Assembly: GCF_023078335.1 (NCBI RefSeq) | Contig: NZ_CP095550.1 | Span: 2,400,001-2,464,000 of the forward strand | Length of the DNA stretch: 64,000 nt | Direction: 5' to 3' | Origin: Metabacillus endolithicus | GTDB taxonomy: Bacteria > Bacillota > Bacilli > Bacillales > Bacillaceae | Part shown: piece by piece, positions 27,136 through 37,299 of the stretch | How the letters are laid out: each line of letters begins with the position of its first letter | How positions within the stretch are numbered: the first letter of the stretch is position 1 | Notes under the pieces: generated by a model | Databases searched by the model: none | What the model saw: the letters and a program-made list of their open reading frames with translations, nothing else | What the model was told of the DNA's origin: nothing | Program-made: the position numbers and the translations under genes

Positions 27136-28669
27136 TTATGTTAATTGGGCTTGTAAATGCTGAACAAATCGCTGAAATGCTTGTTGACCAGATTCATCTT
27201 GTTTGAACACACCTGCATGCTCTAAAATTGTTGCAAAAACATGGCCAACTTCTTCAAGTAGAAGTTGATAGGCATTGTCTTGATTGATATCTGGTACATT
27301 TGTTTTTACCTTTTGAGCCCACTCATAGTGTTTATTAATTTCTTCATCTTGCTCAATTTTAGCGAGCCCCATCTTCCTCCGGTAACCATTCAGCAAGCTT
27401 TTTTAATTCATCTAACAACCTTCCAGGTAAAACAGCTAATCCCATCACTTCGATAAGACCGATGTTTTCCTTTTTAATATGATGAACCTCTTGATGAGGA
27501 TGGAAAATGCCGAAAGGATGCTCTTCATTTGTTCTGTTGTTTCTAAGCACTAAATCAAGCTCAAAAAGGTCGCCTCTTCTTCGTGCAATGGGGGTAATCG
27601 TGTTATGTGGTGTTTCTTCAGTAAACGCTAGAACATCAACTGTTTCATCACTGTAGCTTTTCCATTGCTCTAAAATATCGTCTGCCGCTTCTACTAGCTC
27701 TTCTTGATTTCTTCCTTGTAATCTTAAAACAGACATTGGCCATTTTACGATTCCTAATTCAATGGAAGGATATTTACTCAGCGTAAATGAATGTAGCTTT
27801 TCTGCTACCTCCATCGGAAATGTATGGTGACCTCCCTGGAAGTGGTCATGACTTAAAATAGAGCCACCAACGATCGGTAAATCAGCGTTCGAACCAAGGA
27901 AATAATGTGGATATTGATCAACAAAGTGAAGCAGCTTTTTAAATGTTTCCTTGGAAATTTTCATTGGCTTATGTTCACCAGATAAGACAATTGCATGCTC
28001 GTTGTAATAAACATATGGCGAGAATTGGATAAACCATTGCTCATTGCTTAATGTGACAGGAATAATCCGGTGGTTTTGTCGTGCTGGGTGATCTAGTCTT
28101 CCTGCATAGCCAACGTTTTCTTTACAAAGCAAGCATGAAGGATATTCACTTTTTTGCATATGACGAGCAGCAGCGATCGCGACCGGATCTTTTTCAGGCT
28201 TAGATAAGTTGATGGTCATTTGCAGATCACCATACTCTGTGTTCACAAGCCATTTCTCGTTCTTAGCAATTCTATCTGTACGGATATAGTGAACATCCTG
28301 AGAAAATTGATAAAAAAACTCAGTAGCTTTTTGCGGGCCATGCTGATTTACTCTTTCATCAAATCTTCGGATCATTTCACCTTGAGACGGGACTAAGCAG
28401 CCCATAATCTTTGTATCTAAGAGATCTCGGTATGTGACTGTGTTTTCCTGAAGTAGTCCTTGGTCAGCAGCCCAATTTAAAATATTTTCTAAAATGAAAA
28501 CGGGGGAATTCAGCTGTTCTTCTGGTACCTCGACAGGCTTGATATCAGAAAGCTTTAGCACATCCAACATTTTGTTACGAGATAAATCAACGTCCCATTT
28601 TGTAATCAGCTGCTTCTGAAGAGCAAACTGAAGCAATCTTTCTATTTCTAAATCAATGTGGATTATCAT
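27136..28669 (-). CDS. galT: Galactose-1-phosphate uridylyltransferase (type 2), frameshifted
   Basis: GalT exchanges UMP between UDP-glucose and galactose-1-phosphate in the Leloir pathway. The main frame (about 436 residues) includes GRLDHPARQNHRIIP, the HDHFQGGHH histidine motif and HHIKKENIGLIEVMGLAVLPGRL. It then stops early at 27359, while the typical C-terminus (KIEQDEEINKHYEWAQ, VGHVFATILEHAGVFKQDE) continues in another frame to 27136. Removing one G from the GGGG run near 27368-27371 joins them as WLPEEDGLAKIEQD and gives 510 residues, near the 513 of B. subtilis. The ATG at 28669 is used because AGAGG abuts the ATG at 28678. It is the last gene of the gal operon. Confidence 0.92.
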
Positions 28670-28712
28670 TGTTTTCATCCTCTCATCTTAGGGTCGTAAC
28701 GACTAGGTAAGA

Positions 28713-29702
28713 TTATTTTTGATAAACCTCTGGATGTTTTTGAAACCAATTCCACGCACTTTCAATCATCGTGTGAAGATCTGCATATTTCGGCTTCCAG
28801 CCTAATTCATTAATGGCTTTTTCAGATGAAGCAATTAAAACAGCCGGATCACCTGCTCGGCGTGGTGCTACCTCCGCAGGAATAGGATGACCTGTAACAG
28901 TTCTTGCTGTCTCGATTACCTGTTTAACCGAAAACCCATTGCCATTCCCAAGGTTATATGTTGCACTTGTGTTGTCCTTACGCAGCTTTTCAATCGCTAA
29001 AATATGTGCATCAGCTAGGTCTGTTACGTGGATATAGTCGCGGATACATGTTCCATCCTCTGTTTGATAATCATCACCAAAGATCATAATTTTCTCGCGG
29101 TTACCTAAAGCCACTTGTAAAATAATCGGAATTAAATGTGTTTCCGGATCATGATCTTCGCCAAGCTTTCCTTCCATATGAGCACCAGCTACGTTGAAAT
29201 AACGAAGAACGACGTATTTTAATCCGTAAGCCTGCTCACTCCATTTCAGCATTTTCTCAACGGCAAGCTTTGTTTCTCCATAAGGGTTTGTCGGAACGGT
29301 TGGGTCATTTTCGATAATTGGAATATTCTCTGCTTCGCCATATGTTGCAGCTGTTGAAGAAAAAACAATTTTCTTTACGTTAAACTCTATCATCACTTTC
29401 AGTAGACACATTGTTCCATACACATTGTTTTCATAGTATTGAAGAGGCTTTTCAACACTTTCACCTACTAATGAGTCAGCAGCGAAATGAATAACAGCTT
29501 CAATTTCATTTTGTTTGAACACATTTTTTAAAAACTCTTCATCTTTTAAATCACCGTTATAAAAAGTGGCTCCCTCTAAAACAGCTGGAAGATGTCCTTT
29601 TTGAAGATTATCAACAACAACAACCTCTTCTTTTCGATCTAAAAGCTCTGATACTGCGTGACTTCCAATATAGCCTGCTCCACCACATACTAAGATTGCC
29701 AT
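28713..29702 (-). CDS. galE: UDP-glucose 4-epimerase
   Basis: GalE interconverts UDP-galactose and UDP-glucose using bound NAD. The 329-residue protein is an extended SDR: the NAD motif GGAGYIGSH at residues 7-15, [16 protein letters not shown] with the catalytic Ser/Thr, the Tyr-x3-Lys in [11 protein letters not shown] near residue 145, and [21 protein letters not shown] 29702 follows CGGAGGAAA. It lies between galK and galT, 21 bp after the galK stop. Confidence 0.95.
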   Translation of the reverse strand: MAILVCGGAGYIGSHAVSELLDRKEEVVVVDNLQKGHLPAVLEGATFYNGDLKDEEFLKNVFKQNEIEAVIHFAADSLVGESVEKPLQYYENNVYGTMCLLKVMIEFNVKKIVFSSTAATYGEAENIPIIENDPTVPTNPYGETKLAVEKMLKWSEQAYGLKYVVLRYFNVAGAHMEGKLGEDHDPETHLIPIILQVALGNREKIMIFGDDYQTEDGTCIRDYIHVTDLADAHILAIEKLRKDNTSATYNLGNGNGFSVKQVIETARTVTGHPIPAEVAPRRAGDPAVLIASSEKAINELGWKPKYADLHTMIESAWNWFQKHPEVYQK

Positions 29703-29723
29703 GCTTGTTTCCTCCGTTTCGGA

Positions 29724-30893
29724 TTATAAAATTTCCTTTGCTCCGTCTCCTACATTTGCTACGTAAAAGTCAGCTATTAACCCTGTTTTTTCTGTGTAGC
29801 TCTTCCCTACTTCATTAATAAATTCATCAATTTTATCATTTGCTACGATTGAAACTGTACAACCGCCAAAGCCGGCTCCAGTCATTCTTGATCCTATAAC
29901 ACCATCTTGATCCATAGCAGCTTCTACTAATGTATCTAATTCAAAGCCTGTTACTTCATAATCATCTCGCAATGATGTATGAGAATCACACATTAGTTGT
30001 CCAAAGCTCTCAATATCACCTTGCTTAAGCTTTTCTACCGCTTGAATCGTTCGAGCATTTTCATAGACTGCATGCTTGGCGCGTTTTTGATCCATGCTAT
30101 TTTGGATTAAATGACGGTAACTCTCAAATTGTTCTGGTGTAAGATCTCCGAGAGATTGAATGGAAAGCTCTTTTTGCAATTGACTAAGGGCACGTTCACA
30201 TTCAGAGCGTCTTTCATTGTACTTTGAATCCGCGAGAGCTCTGCGTTTGTTCGTGTTTGCAATAACTAAAGAGGCATTTTCTAATACAACTGGACTATAT
30301 TGATAATCAAGAGTTTGACAGTTTAGCAAAATCGCATGATCTTCTTTTCCCATTCCAATCGCAAACTGATCCATAATTCCACAGCTCACACCAATAAACT
30401 CATTCTCAGCATGCTGACTCATTTGCACCAATTCAATTCGATTAAAATTCGTCTCAAACAATGCTTGAATCGTGACTGCGGTTACGAGTTCGATTGATGC
30501 AGAAGAAGATAAACCTGCTCCATTTGGAATATTACCATAAAATAGGATATCAAAGCCTTTATTTATTACTACACCTTTATCAATAAATTCCTTCATAACT
30601 CCTTTAGGATAGTTCGCCCAATCATGTTCTTTTTGAAGTTGCAATGAATCTTCCGTTGATAGAGTTACAATTCCGATATCAGGAAAGTTGCTAGAATACA
30701 TACGAATTCTTTGATCATTTCTAAGTGCTACAACCGCGTATGTACCAAAGGTTAACGCACAAGGAAATACGTGTCCGCCATTGTAATCTGTATGTTCACC
30801 GATCAAATTCACACGCCCTGGTGCAAAAAAAGATCTAGTAGGCTGATTCTGTTGAAAAATCTCGTTAAATTGATTTTTTAATTGTTCGATCAT
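29724..30893 (-). CDS. galK: Galactokinase
   Basis: GalK phosphorylates galactose at C1 with ATP. It is a GHMP kinase of 389 residues. The substrate signature APGRVNLIGEHTDYNGG is near residue 25, the ATP loop GNIPNGAGLSSSASIEL near 125, and the third motif MTGAGFGGCTVSIV near 345. ATG 30893 follows AAGGGTGA; the ORF could extend to a GTG at 30902, which the ribosome site argues against. It is first in the galK-galE-galT operon and divergent from an AraC-type regulator that probably controls it. Confidence 0.95.
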   Translation of the reverse strand: MIEQLKNQFNEIFQQNQPTRSFFAPGRVNLIGEHTDYNGGHVFPCALTFGTYAVVALRNDQRIRMYSSNFPDIGIVTLSTEDSLQLQKEHDWANYPKGVMKEFIDKGVVINKGFDILFYGNIPNGAGLSSSASIELVTAVTIQALFETNFNRIELVQMSQHAENEFIGVSCGIMDQFAIGMGKEDHAILLNCQTLDYQYSPVVLENASLVIANTNKRRALADSKYNERRSECERALSQLQKELSIQSLGDLTPEQFESYRHLIQNSMDQKRAKHAVYENARTIQAVEKLKQGDIESFGQLMCDSHTSLRDDYEVTGFELDTLVEAAMDQDGVIGSRMTGAGFGGCTVSIVANDKIDEFINEVGKSYTEKTGLIADFYVANVGDGAKEIL

Positions 30894-31122
30894 GAAAATC
30901 ACCCTTCACTTTGTTGTCATTAGTTTGTTTTTCTATCTTCATTGTAAGTTCCGATTTTGCTGCAAACAATGGTAAAATTAAATGAAGAAATAGCACATAT
31001 TTGCTTAGGTTTTCTTTTTAACTTATTGGAACTAACAATGATTAATACTGTTTACACAATACATATCAGTCTTTTTTTGCTAATAGCATCTAAAAAGGGT
31101 AAGAAAAGGGGATTTTTTTGCT

Positions 31123-31968
31123 ATGAATAAGAAAACGGGTGCAATTGCTTTTCGTTTCAATGACCCTAATGTGAATCAGGTGGCACAAATATGGTCAGTT
31201 GGCTGGGAAGAACAAGAGTCTACGATTTATAATTGGAGTGGCATTGAGCGGAAAGACCAAGAAAAATATATTTTTCAATATACCTTGTCAGGACAAGGAG
31301 AAATAAATATAGACGGTAAGGTACATCAGCTGAAGGCTGGCCATGCCTTTATTGTCAGCAGCCCGGGTCATTATCATTACTATTTGCCCGAGTATTCAAC
31401 AAAATGGGAGTTTTTATATGTAACTCTATATGGGAATGAAGCAAAGAAATGCTGGGAGCACGTTAAGAGGAAGGGCAACCAAGTTGTTCGTTTTCACCCT
31501 GAAGCTGCTCCGGTTAAGCTTGTTAAACAAATGTATGATGATGCTCGTGAACGAAAAATTACCAATGCCTATCAGGGCTCAAGTATTTCCTATCAGTTTA
31601 TTATGGAGTTATACTTGGCTTTATCAAATGTGGATAAATTAATGGAGGATTGGTCAGAAGGGATAATTAGTGCCGCTTTGTTTGCAAGAAATTACTATCA
31701 GGATGAAATTGGTGCTGAAGAAATGGCAGAAGCCTCAAAATTATCAAAATATCATTTTACAAGATTGTTTAAGCAAGAAACTGGGGTTACCCCGATTCAG
31801 TATTTAACAAATATCCGCTTGCAAAAAGCAATTGAGCTTTTGCAGCATACAAAGTACTCTGTTGAAGAAATTGCTCAATTAGTAGGCTATAAGAATGCGA
31901 ATTATTTGAATAAGATTACGCGTAAATTAACAGGTAAATCTCCTGGGCAGATTCGGCAGGGGGAATAG
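31123..31968 (+). CDS. AraC family transcriptional regulator, probable gal operon regulator
   Basis: A 281-residue regulator with an N-terminal AraC-type cupin sensor (QYTLSGQGEINIDGKVHQLKAGHAF, HYHYYLPEYS near residue 85). The C-terminal pair of helix-turn-helix motifs follows from residue ~185 (IGAEEMAEASKLSKYHFTRLFKQETG; TKYSVEEIAQLVGYKNANYLNKITRKLTGKSPGQIR). It is divergent from galK with a 229-bp shared control region, so activation of galKET in response to galactose or a galactoside is the natural inference. The start at 31123 has AAAAGGGG, with rather long spacing of about 12 bases. Effector and operator are not visible. Confidence 0.85.
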   Translation: MNKKTGAIAFRFNDPNVNQVAQIWSVGWEEQESTIYNWSGIERKDQEKYIFQYTLSGQGEINIDGKVHQLKAGHAFIVSSPGHYHYYLPEYSTKWEFLYVTLYGNEAKKCWEHVKRKGNQVVRFHPEAAPVKLVKQMYDDARERKITNAYQGSSISYQFIMELYLALSNVDKLMEDWSEGIISAALFARNYYQDEIGAEEMAEASKLSKYHFTRLFKQETGVTPIQYLTNIRLQKAIELLQHTKYSVEEIAQLVGYKNANYLNKITRKLTGKSPGQIRQGE

Positions 31969-31980
31969 TAATATAGATAC

Positions 31981-32000
31981 TTTGTATTTATAAATACAAA
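31981..32000. other. Perfect 20-bp palindrome
   Basis: TTTGTATTTATAAATACAAA is self-complementary over 20 bases, 13 bp after the AraC-family stop codon. It has no loop and no T-tail, so it is not a standard terminator. It may still cruciform or bind a dimeric protein. Confidence 0.7.
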
Positions 32001-32010
32001 TCCAGCTAAA

Positions 32011-32222
32011 AAGTAGGCTGTTTCATTGCGCTGCAGACACTTGCTTTCCGCGGGGAAGAATAATGAAAAATCCCAACTGCCGGATTTTTCAAAGAACCAT
32101 TCTTCCTTGGAGGAAGCTAAGCCTCCTCGGCTTTGCCTGCGGGGTCTCAGCCTTTCCTCTACCTCCCGCAGGAGTCAAGTGTCTTCCGCTTCATTCCACT
32201 GTTGTTTTAATAATTTATATAA
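32011..32222. repeat. Large dispersed inverted-repeat element, Bacillaceae type
   Basis: A GC-richer segment with complementary ends (AGACACTTG at 32035-32043 and CAAGTGTCT at 32176-32184) and internal hairpins (GAAAAATCC/GGATTTTTC; GAGGAAGCT/AGCCTCCTC; CCGCGGGG and CCTCCCGCAGGAG). From memory, elements with GCTGCAGACACTCGCTTTCC-type starts are scattered through Bacillaceae intergenic DNA. It contains no credible gene. Confidence 0.7.
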
Positions 32223-32294
32223 TGCAACATTCTTTGCGAAAACAACCTATAAGTAATTAAACCCACTTATTTCTAATTTTCATTATTGATTGAT

Positions 32295-32549
32295 TCATTC
32301 ATCCAAATCAATTTGTATAGTTCCTTTTTGGTGCATGATGGTCATTTTTGTGCCTTTTGCCATGATGTTTTCTAGGATGTCTTTTGCTGCTTGTAGGGCA
32401 AATTCGATTCGTTCAAGTTTTTCTGTTTCTTCCTCACGTTGGTTGAGTGGAATGTCTGTGATTTTTTGTGTATAGTTCAATGATGTTTGATGAAATTCAG
32501 AGAGTTTTTCATAAACTTCATCATATAGTTCTTCGATTTCTTTTTTCAT
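32295..32549 (-). CDS. Small coiled-coil hypothetical protein
   Basis: An 84-residue protein, starting at ATG 32549 behind GGGAGAGG. Residues 1-60 are highly charged and helical (MKKEIEELYDEVYEKLSEFH, NQREEETEKLERIEFALQAA), and the last 20 form a short beta-like end (MTIMHQKGTIQIDLDE). No family is recognised. It lies downstream of the flavoprotein gene on the same strand, with about 70 bp between. Confidence 0.6.
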   Translation of the reverse strand: MKKEIEELYDEVYEKLSEFHQTSLNYTQKITDIPLNQREEETEKLERIEFALQAAKDILENIMAKGTKMTIMHQKGTIQIDLDE

Positions 32550-32617
32550 GTCCAGCCTCTCCCTTATTCTTGCTCCTTCTTCTATCATACAAAACTGGAG
32601 CCTAAGTAAACAGAGAT

Positions 32618-33531
32618 TTACGATTGATTTTTCAATAAACGCTTATGAATCCAAATAGCAGCCTGACAGCCATCTGCCATTGCAATTGTGACTTGCTCAG
32701 AGTGGGCGACAACATCTCCTGCTGCCCATACGTTTGTGATATTTGTTTCCTTGGTTCGCGGATCTACAAGAACATGTTTATTTCCAGCCTTTCCACACCA
32801 AGCTGCGCGGCTAGACTTGAGTGAACTGCATTGCCACCGAAGCCTATAAACCCTTTATCTCCCGCTACTGTTTGTCCATTTTTTAATTTTACTCCTTTAA
32901 ATTCAGATTCATTTTCAGTGATAATTTCTTCAATCTGTTCGTCTATTATATGAATGCTTTTTTGAGTAAGCTGATCAAGCAAGGCTGGTTCAAGTTGTTC
33001 CTTGTCATGATTGATAAATGTGATCTTGTCTGTCCAATACGTTAGCGTTAGAGCTAAATTTCCTCCTGTTTTTCCTGAACCCAATAGCAAGACATGCTGA
33101 TCTCGCACTTCATATCCATCACAATCAGGACAAACATAGATGGAAATTCCTAAGCAAGGTTCAATGTTTTTGATACTTGGAATTCGATCCTTAATTCCTG
33201 TGGATAATAGTAATGTTTTTGCTTCTAACACAGTTCCATCTTCTGTGTATAGGAGGATGTTTTCTTTATTTTTCTCCGTTTTATGAACAAAGGCCTTTTT
33301 GAACTCAACTCCATAGCTTTCCGCCTGCTTTCTTCCCAGGTTTCTCAGAGTTTCTCCACTCACTCCGTCAGGCCAGCCAAGTATATTATGATAAGCACGG
33401 CACAAGTTGGACCGGCCATCTTGATTATCTAAAACAAGCACATTGTGCATATATCTTCCAAGTTGGAGAGCTGCTTGTAACCCTGCAATTCCACCACCAA
33501 CAATAATGCATTCATATGATTTTGCCTTCAT
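32618..33531 (-). CDS. Thioredoxin-reductase-like flavoprotein, frameshifted near its C-terminus
   Basis: An FAD/NAD(P)-dependent disulfide oxidoreductase of the thioredoxin reductase group. The FAD motif GGGIAGLQAALQLGRY is near residue 12, the redox pair is in VCPDCDGYEV near 135, and the NAD(P) motif LLLGSGKTGGN near 150. The frame ends at 32764 just before the second FAD motif, which continues in the next frame as KHVLVDPRTKETNITNVWAAGDVVAHSEQ to 32618. Adding one A near 32785-32789 gives 304 residues. ATG 33531 is preferred over the GTG at 33537. The electron acceptor is unknown; no partner thioredoxin gene is adjacent. Confidence 0.85.
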
Positions 33532-33586
33532 ATCCACACGTCCTTTTTCATTTCGTACACATTAGAATTTGTTAAAAGAAAAAAGA

Positions 33587-33858
33587 TTATCCACATAGAA
33601 AAAGGAACTGAACTTTTGTCCAGTTCCCACAGGTTTTTCCTCAAATTGTGGATAAAAAGAATTAAACGACACGTATTTACAATATCTACACAATCATTCG
33701 TCAAAAATTTAGATATTAACAAGTTATTAAACTGTTAACAACAACTTATCCACAAAAGTTATGCACATATCCACATTATCTATCCACATTTTGTGTGGGT
33801 ACATTCGTTCGCCACAATATATATAGGACTTTTTCCCACAGTTTAAAAGTTATGCACA
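33587..33858. promoter_or_regulatory. DnaA-box cluster outside oriC
   Basis: Within 272 bp are three perfect TTATCCACA boxes (33587-33595; 33647-33655 on the minus strand; 33746-33754) and two TTATGCACA boxes (33759-33767, 33850-33858), both fitting TTWTNCACA. Near matches follow: ATATCCACA (33767-33775), CTATCCACA (33780-33788) and TTTCCCACA (33832-33840). Several are closely spaced and in one orientation. No dnaA or dnaN is near, so this is not oriC. It is most likely a DnaA-titrating or regulatory cluster like those mapped near oriC in B. subtilis. Confidence 0.8.
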
Positions 33859-33886
33859 GGATATTTTTTAGTTCTTTTGATCTGAC

Positions 33887-34792
33887 TTATGATGTTCTAA
33901 AATCTCCTCCATTTACATGAAGTACTTGCCCTGTCACATACCTAGAATCATCAGAAGCAAGATACACATACGTTGGGGCAAGCTCAAACGGTTGACCTGC
34001 TCGCTTCATTTCTGTGTCAGTTCCGAATGTTGCAACCTTTTCAGCAGAAAAGCTCGAAGGAATCAGTGGAGTCCAAATTGGTCCTGGTGCTACACCGTTT
34101 ACCCGTATTCCTTTATCCACAAGTGATAAGGAAAGTGATCGTGTAAATGTTGTAATCGCCCCTTTAGTTGCTGAGTAATCGATTAATGTTTTATGTCCTT
34201 GGTAAGCTGTGATTGACGTAGTGTTAATAATTGAACTTCCATTGTTTAAGTATGGTAAGCTTGCTTTCACCATATAGAAGAAAGCAAATATGTTTGTTCG
34301 GAACGTAGCTTCTAGCTGCTCAGCAGAGATATTTAAAATGCTGTCCTGAACAATTTGAATACCATGGTTATTCACAACGATGTCTAGTCTTCCAAATGTC
34401 TGAATCGTTTGCCTTACAACCTCGTAGGCTGTTCGTTCCTGGCCTAAATCTCCTGCGTAAAGAAGACATCTCCCTCCTAGCTGTTCGATTCTTTGCTTTG
34501 TTATTTGGGCATCACGGTGTTCATTTAAATACGGAATCACAACAGCTGCCCCTTCTTTTACAAACGCATAGGCAACAGCTCTTCCTATGCCACTATCTCC
34601 ACCAGTAATGATAGCCACCTTGTTTTTTAGCTTTCCGCTACCTTTATACCCCTCCCATTCAGAAATAGGATTTGGGTTCATTTCATATTCAAAACCAGGA
34701 TGACGGTCTTGGTGCTGAGGTGGAAAAGCAATCGGCTGCTCCTTCACCTTTTGCTTTTTTGAATAATATGGATAGACAGGATACGGTTTCAT
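33887..34792 (-). CDS. Short-chain dehydrogenase/reductase
   Basis: A 301-residue SDR with an N-terminal extension of about 50 residues rich in Tyr/Pro/Gln (MKPYPVYPYYSKKQKV, FPPQHQDRHPGFEYEMNPNP) typical of the YdaD/YhxC-like stress-associated group. The cofactor motif TGGDSGIGRA is near residue 63, NNHG near 140 and the catalytic YSATKGA near 205. Substrate is not predictable. ATG 34792 follows CAGGGAGGG. The gene follows the TolB-like gene's terminator, and its 3' side abuts the DnaA-box cluster. Confidence 0.85.
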   Translation of the reverse strand: MKPYPVYPYYSKKQKVKEQPIAFPPQHQDRHPGFEYEMNPNPISEWEGYKGSGKLKNKVAIITGGDSGIGRAVAYAFVKEGAAVVIPYLNEHRDAQITKQRIEQLGGRCLLYAGDLGQERTAYEVVRQTIQTFGRLDIVVNNHGIQIVQDSILNISAEQLEATFRTNIFAFFYMVKASLPYLNNGSSIINTTSITAYQGHKTLIDYSATKGAITTFTRSLSLSLVDKGIRVNGVAPGPIWTPLIPSSFSAEKVATFGTDTEMKRAGQPFELAPTYVYLASDDSRYVTGQVLHVNGGDFRTS

Positions 34793-34863
34793 GAGTTAGC
34801 CCTCCCTGTAATGATCTTCGCTACGATAAAGCCTATTCATCTACAGCTTGTATAGATGACAAA

Positions 34864-34897
34864 AAAACAGGACTTAGGAGTAACCCAAGTCCTGTCA
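34864..34897 (-). terminator. Terminator of the OppB/OppC/TolB-like operon
   Basis: CAGGACTT / AAGTCCTG stem on the minus strand, followed by TTTTTTTG, starting right after the repaired stop of the TolB-like gene. Confidence 0.85.
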
Positions 34898-36195
34898 TTA
34901 TTTTTTTCTCACCTTACTCACAACATAAGAGAATAATACGAGCACCAGTGAACATATAAACATAGCAACAGCCACCATTGCCAGCCAGATGCCATACCAT
35001 GGATTTGTGATAAAGCCCCAATCGCAAAGCTGCCAATAAAAAAGAGTAGAGAAAGACCAAGGCTAATAAATGAAGGTCGAAATACTTTACCTGATCTAAT
35101 GTGAGTTAATAATATCAACCCTACAAAAAACAGAACATAATAAATCGCTGTTGCTACTTCGTTTGATAATAGGAAGTACACGGTTTTCATTGCCAAATGG
35201 CGGTCAGTTGACGAAGGTAGATTTAAGCTAATTTCTTGCTCATCTCCACCTTCAAATGAGACAGTCATGAGTCGATAGTTCTCTGGATCACCAGGCCAAT
35301 TTGTATACTCTAGAAACGCTAACTTGTTTTCATGATGTAAAAAAACAGGTGATTGTATATTTTTGTTTAGATTTGTTAATCGTTTTGTTTCAGTTGTTTC
35401 TATATTTTGAAGATATAGTTCATATTTAAATAAGCTGCTATTTAATGATTTTTTTGTCACTGCCGTGTAAGCTAGAAATTTCTTATCCTTAGATAACACA
35501 GAAGAATAGATATCTTTTTTGACTGAAACAACAGGTGATTCTGTTTTGTCTTTTAGAGAAAAAGCAGTAGGCTCTTCATGTGCTTGAAATAAGCTATAAT
35601 ATAGCTCTTCACCATCTTCAGAAATTGAAAGTTCACTCATCGTAAAATGATCTTGATCTGTTAATTGTTCTAGATTTGTTCCATCGCTATTAATTTTGTA
35701 AAGATCATACCCTTCCCTTGTTTCTCCTTCCATCTTGTTGATTTCAGATGAAAGCATAGCCGTAAAATACAAAATGTCACCTTTAGGGGAAAAAACAGCA
35801 TCTGTTACATGTAAGGAATCATCCGTTACTCGTTTTTGATGACTTCCATCTTTATTCATCACCATTAGACTTTGCGCACCATCTAATTCTTCAGAAAGAA
35901 ACAAAAGCTGTTCTCCATCTTGAGAAAACTTTGGGTTCCGGAATCTCCCATTTTCTTTGCCACTAACTTTGGTAAGCTCTGAGCCATCAAGATTTGCCGT
36001 ATAAATCGCTTCATCTCCATCTACATAATATGAAAATGTGATGGTCTGGTCATCTGGTGATACATCAATATCTTTTCCTAAGCCCGTATAAAATTGATAA
36101 GGATCTTCTTCTTTTAAAAATTGAAACAAGATAGAGCCAACTAAAAGAAGCAAACTTATGATAGTGAACACAATCAGAATCCACTTTTGTCTCAT
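34898..36195 (-). CDS. Membrane-anchored TolB-like beta-propeller protein, frameshifted at C-terminus
   Basis: About 432 residues: an N-terminal membrane helix (ILIVFTIISLLLLVGSILF) and a WD40-like/TolB propeller with repeated blades (DVSPDDQTITFSY, FSQDGEQLLFLSEE, VFSPKGDILYFTA, SISEDGEELYYS). Three or more C-terminal membrane helices follow. The written frame ends at 34918 in an implausible sequence. One frame over, the protein continues DWGFITNPWYGIWLAMVAVA and a hydrophobic segment ending SKVRKK at 34898, so one base is probably missing near 35020-35035. The ATG at 36195 has better spacing from AAGGAG than that at 36201. It ends an operon of three Opp-type permease genes. Confidence 0.78.
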
Positions 36196-36263
36196 TTTCA
36201 TCAGCTCCTTCTTCTTTTATGTTCTAAACTTATACTACTATCATATGCAAAATTTTCCGTTTA

Positions 36264-37277
36264 CTACATAGACTTATCCAAAAAATCAAACGAATTTTGT
36301 TTTTTGCGTACTATCTTTTTTTCAGCTGAAAAAGTTTGAGTATTTTTTCTTTTAAAATAAACAGGCCTTCCCGATGTTACCCTAGAAAAACCTTCTACCA
36401 TGAGCATAACTGCTAAGATCGTTAACGCAAAACATACAATTGGAGTTAAAGGAATCCATGGTGCCCACTGAAGAAAGATCTTTGATCCTCCGATTAAGCC
36501 TGACCATTCATTTGTTACTGATTTGGGAGGATCTCCTCCTTCACTAGGAAAGATCGTTCCACCAAAATAGAGGAAAAATAGCCCTAAATGTGCCATCACA
36601 ATAAGCGTTTGAACAAATTGCTGCCCAAACAAAATAAAAAACCTTTCTCTTAATGTTGGGAAGATATGCTTTTTAATAATGTGTAATTTTGAGCCTCCAA
36701 GTATCTTCGCACTGCTTACATATTCCTCTTTGAATAGCTCTCTCGTTTCATTTCCGATCAAAATGGATAAAACAGGAACTGTTAAGATTGTCAATACAAT
36801 GATTTCAATTGAGATCCGCTCTGTAAGACTATAAACTGGCTCTTGTCCTGCTGTTAAAAACAGAAACGGCTGCAGCAAATATAAAGCAACAACCGATAAT
36901 GGAACAAAATGAAACACATCAACTAAACTAGTAAGATATTTTTGTCCCTTCGGAAAATAAGTACCTAATACCAATCCTAACGGCACCGAAACCATCATTC
37001 GTAAAAAAGCAATAGTAAGAGCTCCTAATATGGTGAATTTGGCTCCTATTAATACTTTGCTTAACATATCATAACCGAGCTTATCTGTTCCTAACCACGC
37101 TTCCTTGCGAGGAGCAATCGGCGCAGAGTCGATTAACTCCTTATTTTCATCATAAATATGATAGATTTGCCGAACCTCATGATTCACCACAGCAGAGTAA
37201 ATAAAACTCGTACACAATAATAGCAAGAGAAACAAAAATCCTGTTAAGAAAAGCGGGTTTTTAAGAAGTTTCCTAAT
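36264..37277 (-). CDS. OppC-like ABC permease, second copy, apparent ATT start
   Basis: A 337-residue dipeptide/oligopeptide-type permease with six hydrophobic segments and the EAA loop EYVSSAKILGGSKLHIIKKHIFPTL near residue 190. It is strongly similar to the adjacent upstream gene throughout (VHQIYHIYDENKEL-type block, APRKEAWLGTDKLGYDMLSK), so the two arose by tandem duplication. The paralogue starts MKLFKDPLF; the aligned start here is ATT 37277 (IRKLLKNPLF) with GGAGGGAG six bases upstream. The only upstream in-frame initiator, TTG 37325, lies inside the previous gene with no ribosome site. No ATPase or binding protein is in the operon. Confidence 0.82.
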   Translation of the reverse strand: MRKLLKNPLFLTGFLFLLLLLCTSFIYSAVVNHEVRQIYHIYDENKELIDSAPIAPRKEAWLGTDKLGYDMLSKVLIGAKFTILGALTIAFLRMMVSVPLGLVLGTYFPKGQKYLTSLVDVFHFVPLSVVALYLLQPFLFLTAGQEPVYSLTERISIEIIVLTILTVPVLSILIGNETRELFKEEYVSSAKILGGSKLHIIKKHIFPTLRERFFILFGQQFVQTLIVMAHLGLFFLYFGGTIFPSEGGDPPKSVTNEWSGLIGGSKIFLQWAPWIPLTPIVCFALTILAVMLMVEGFSRVTSGRPVYFKRKNTQTFSAEKKIVRKKQNSFDFLDKSM

Positions 37278-37299
37278 AAGTCTCCCTCCAATCAGGCCA

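Noticed and set aside
27136..27396. Independent 86-residue gene downstream of galT
   Set aside because: Its sequence (ILEHAGVFKQDE and so on) is the standard C-terminus of type 2 GalT, separated only by an extra G.
33587..33858. The DnaA-box cluster as the replication origin oriC
   Set aside because: No dnaA, dnaN, rpmH or other origin genes are nearby and I see no AT-rich unwinding element paired with it; synteny places the window beside, not at, oriC.
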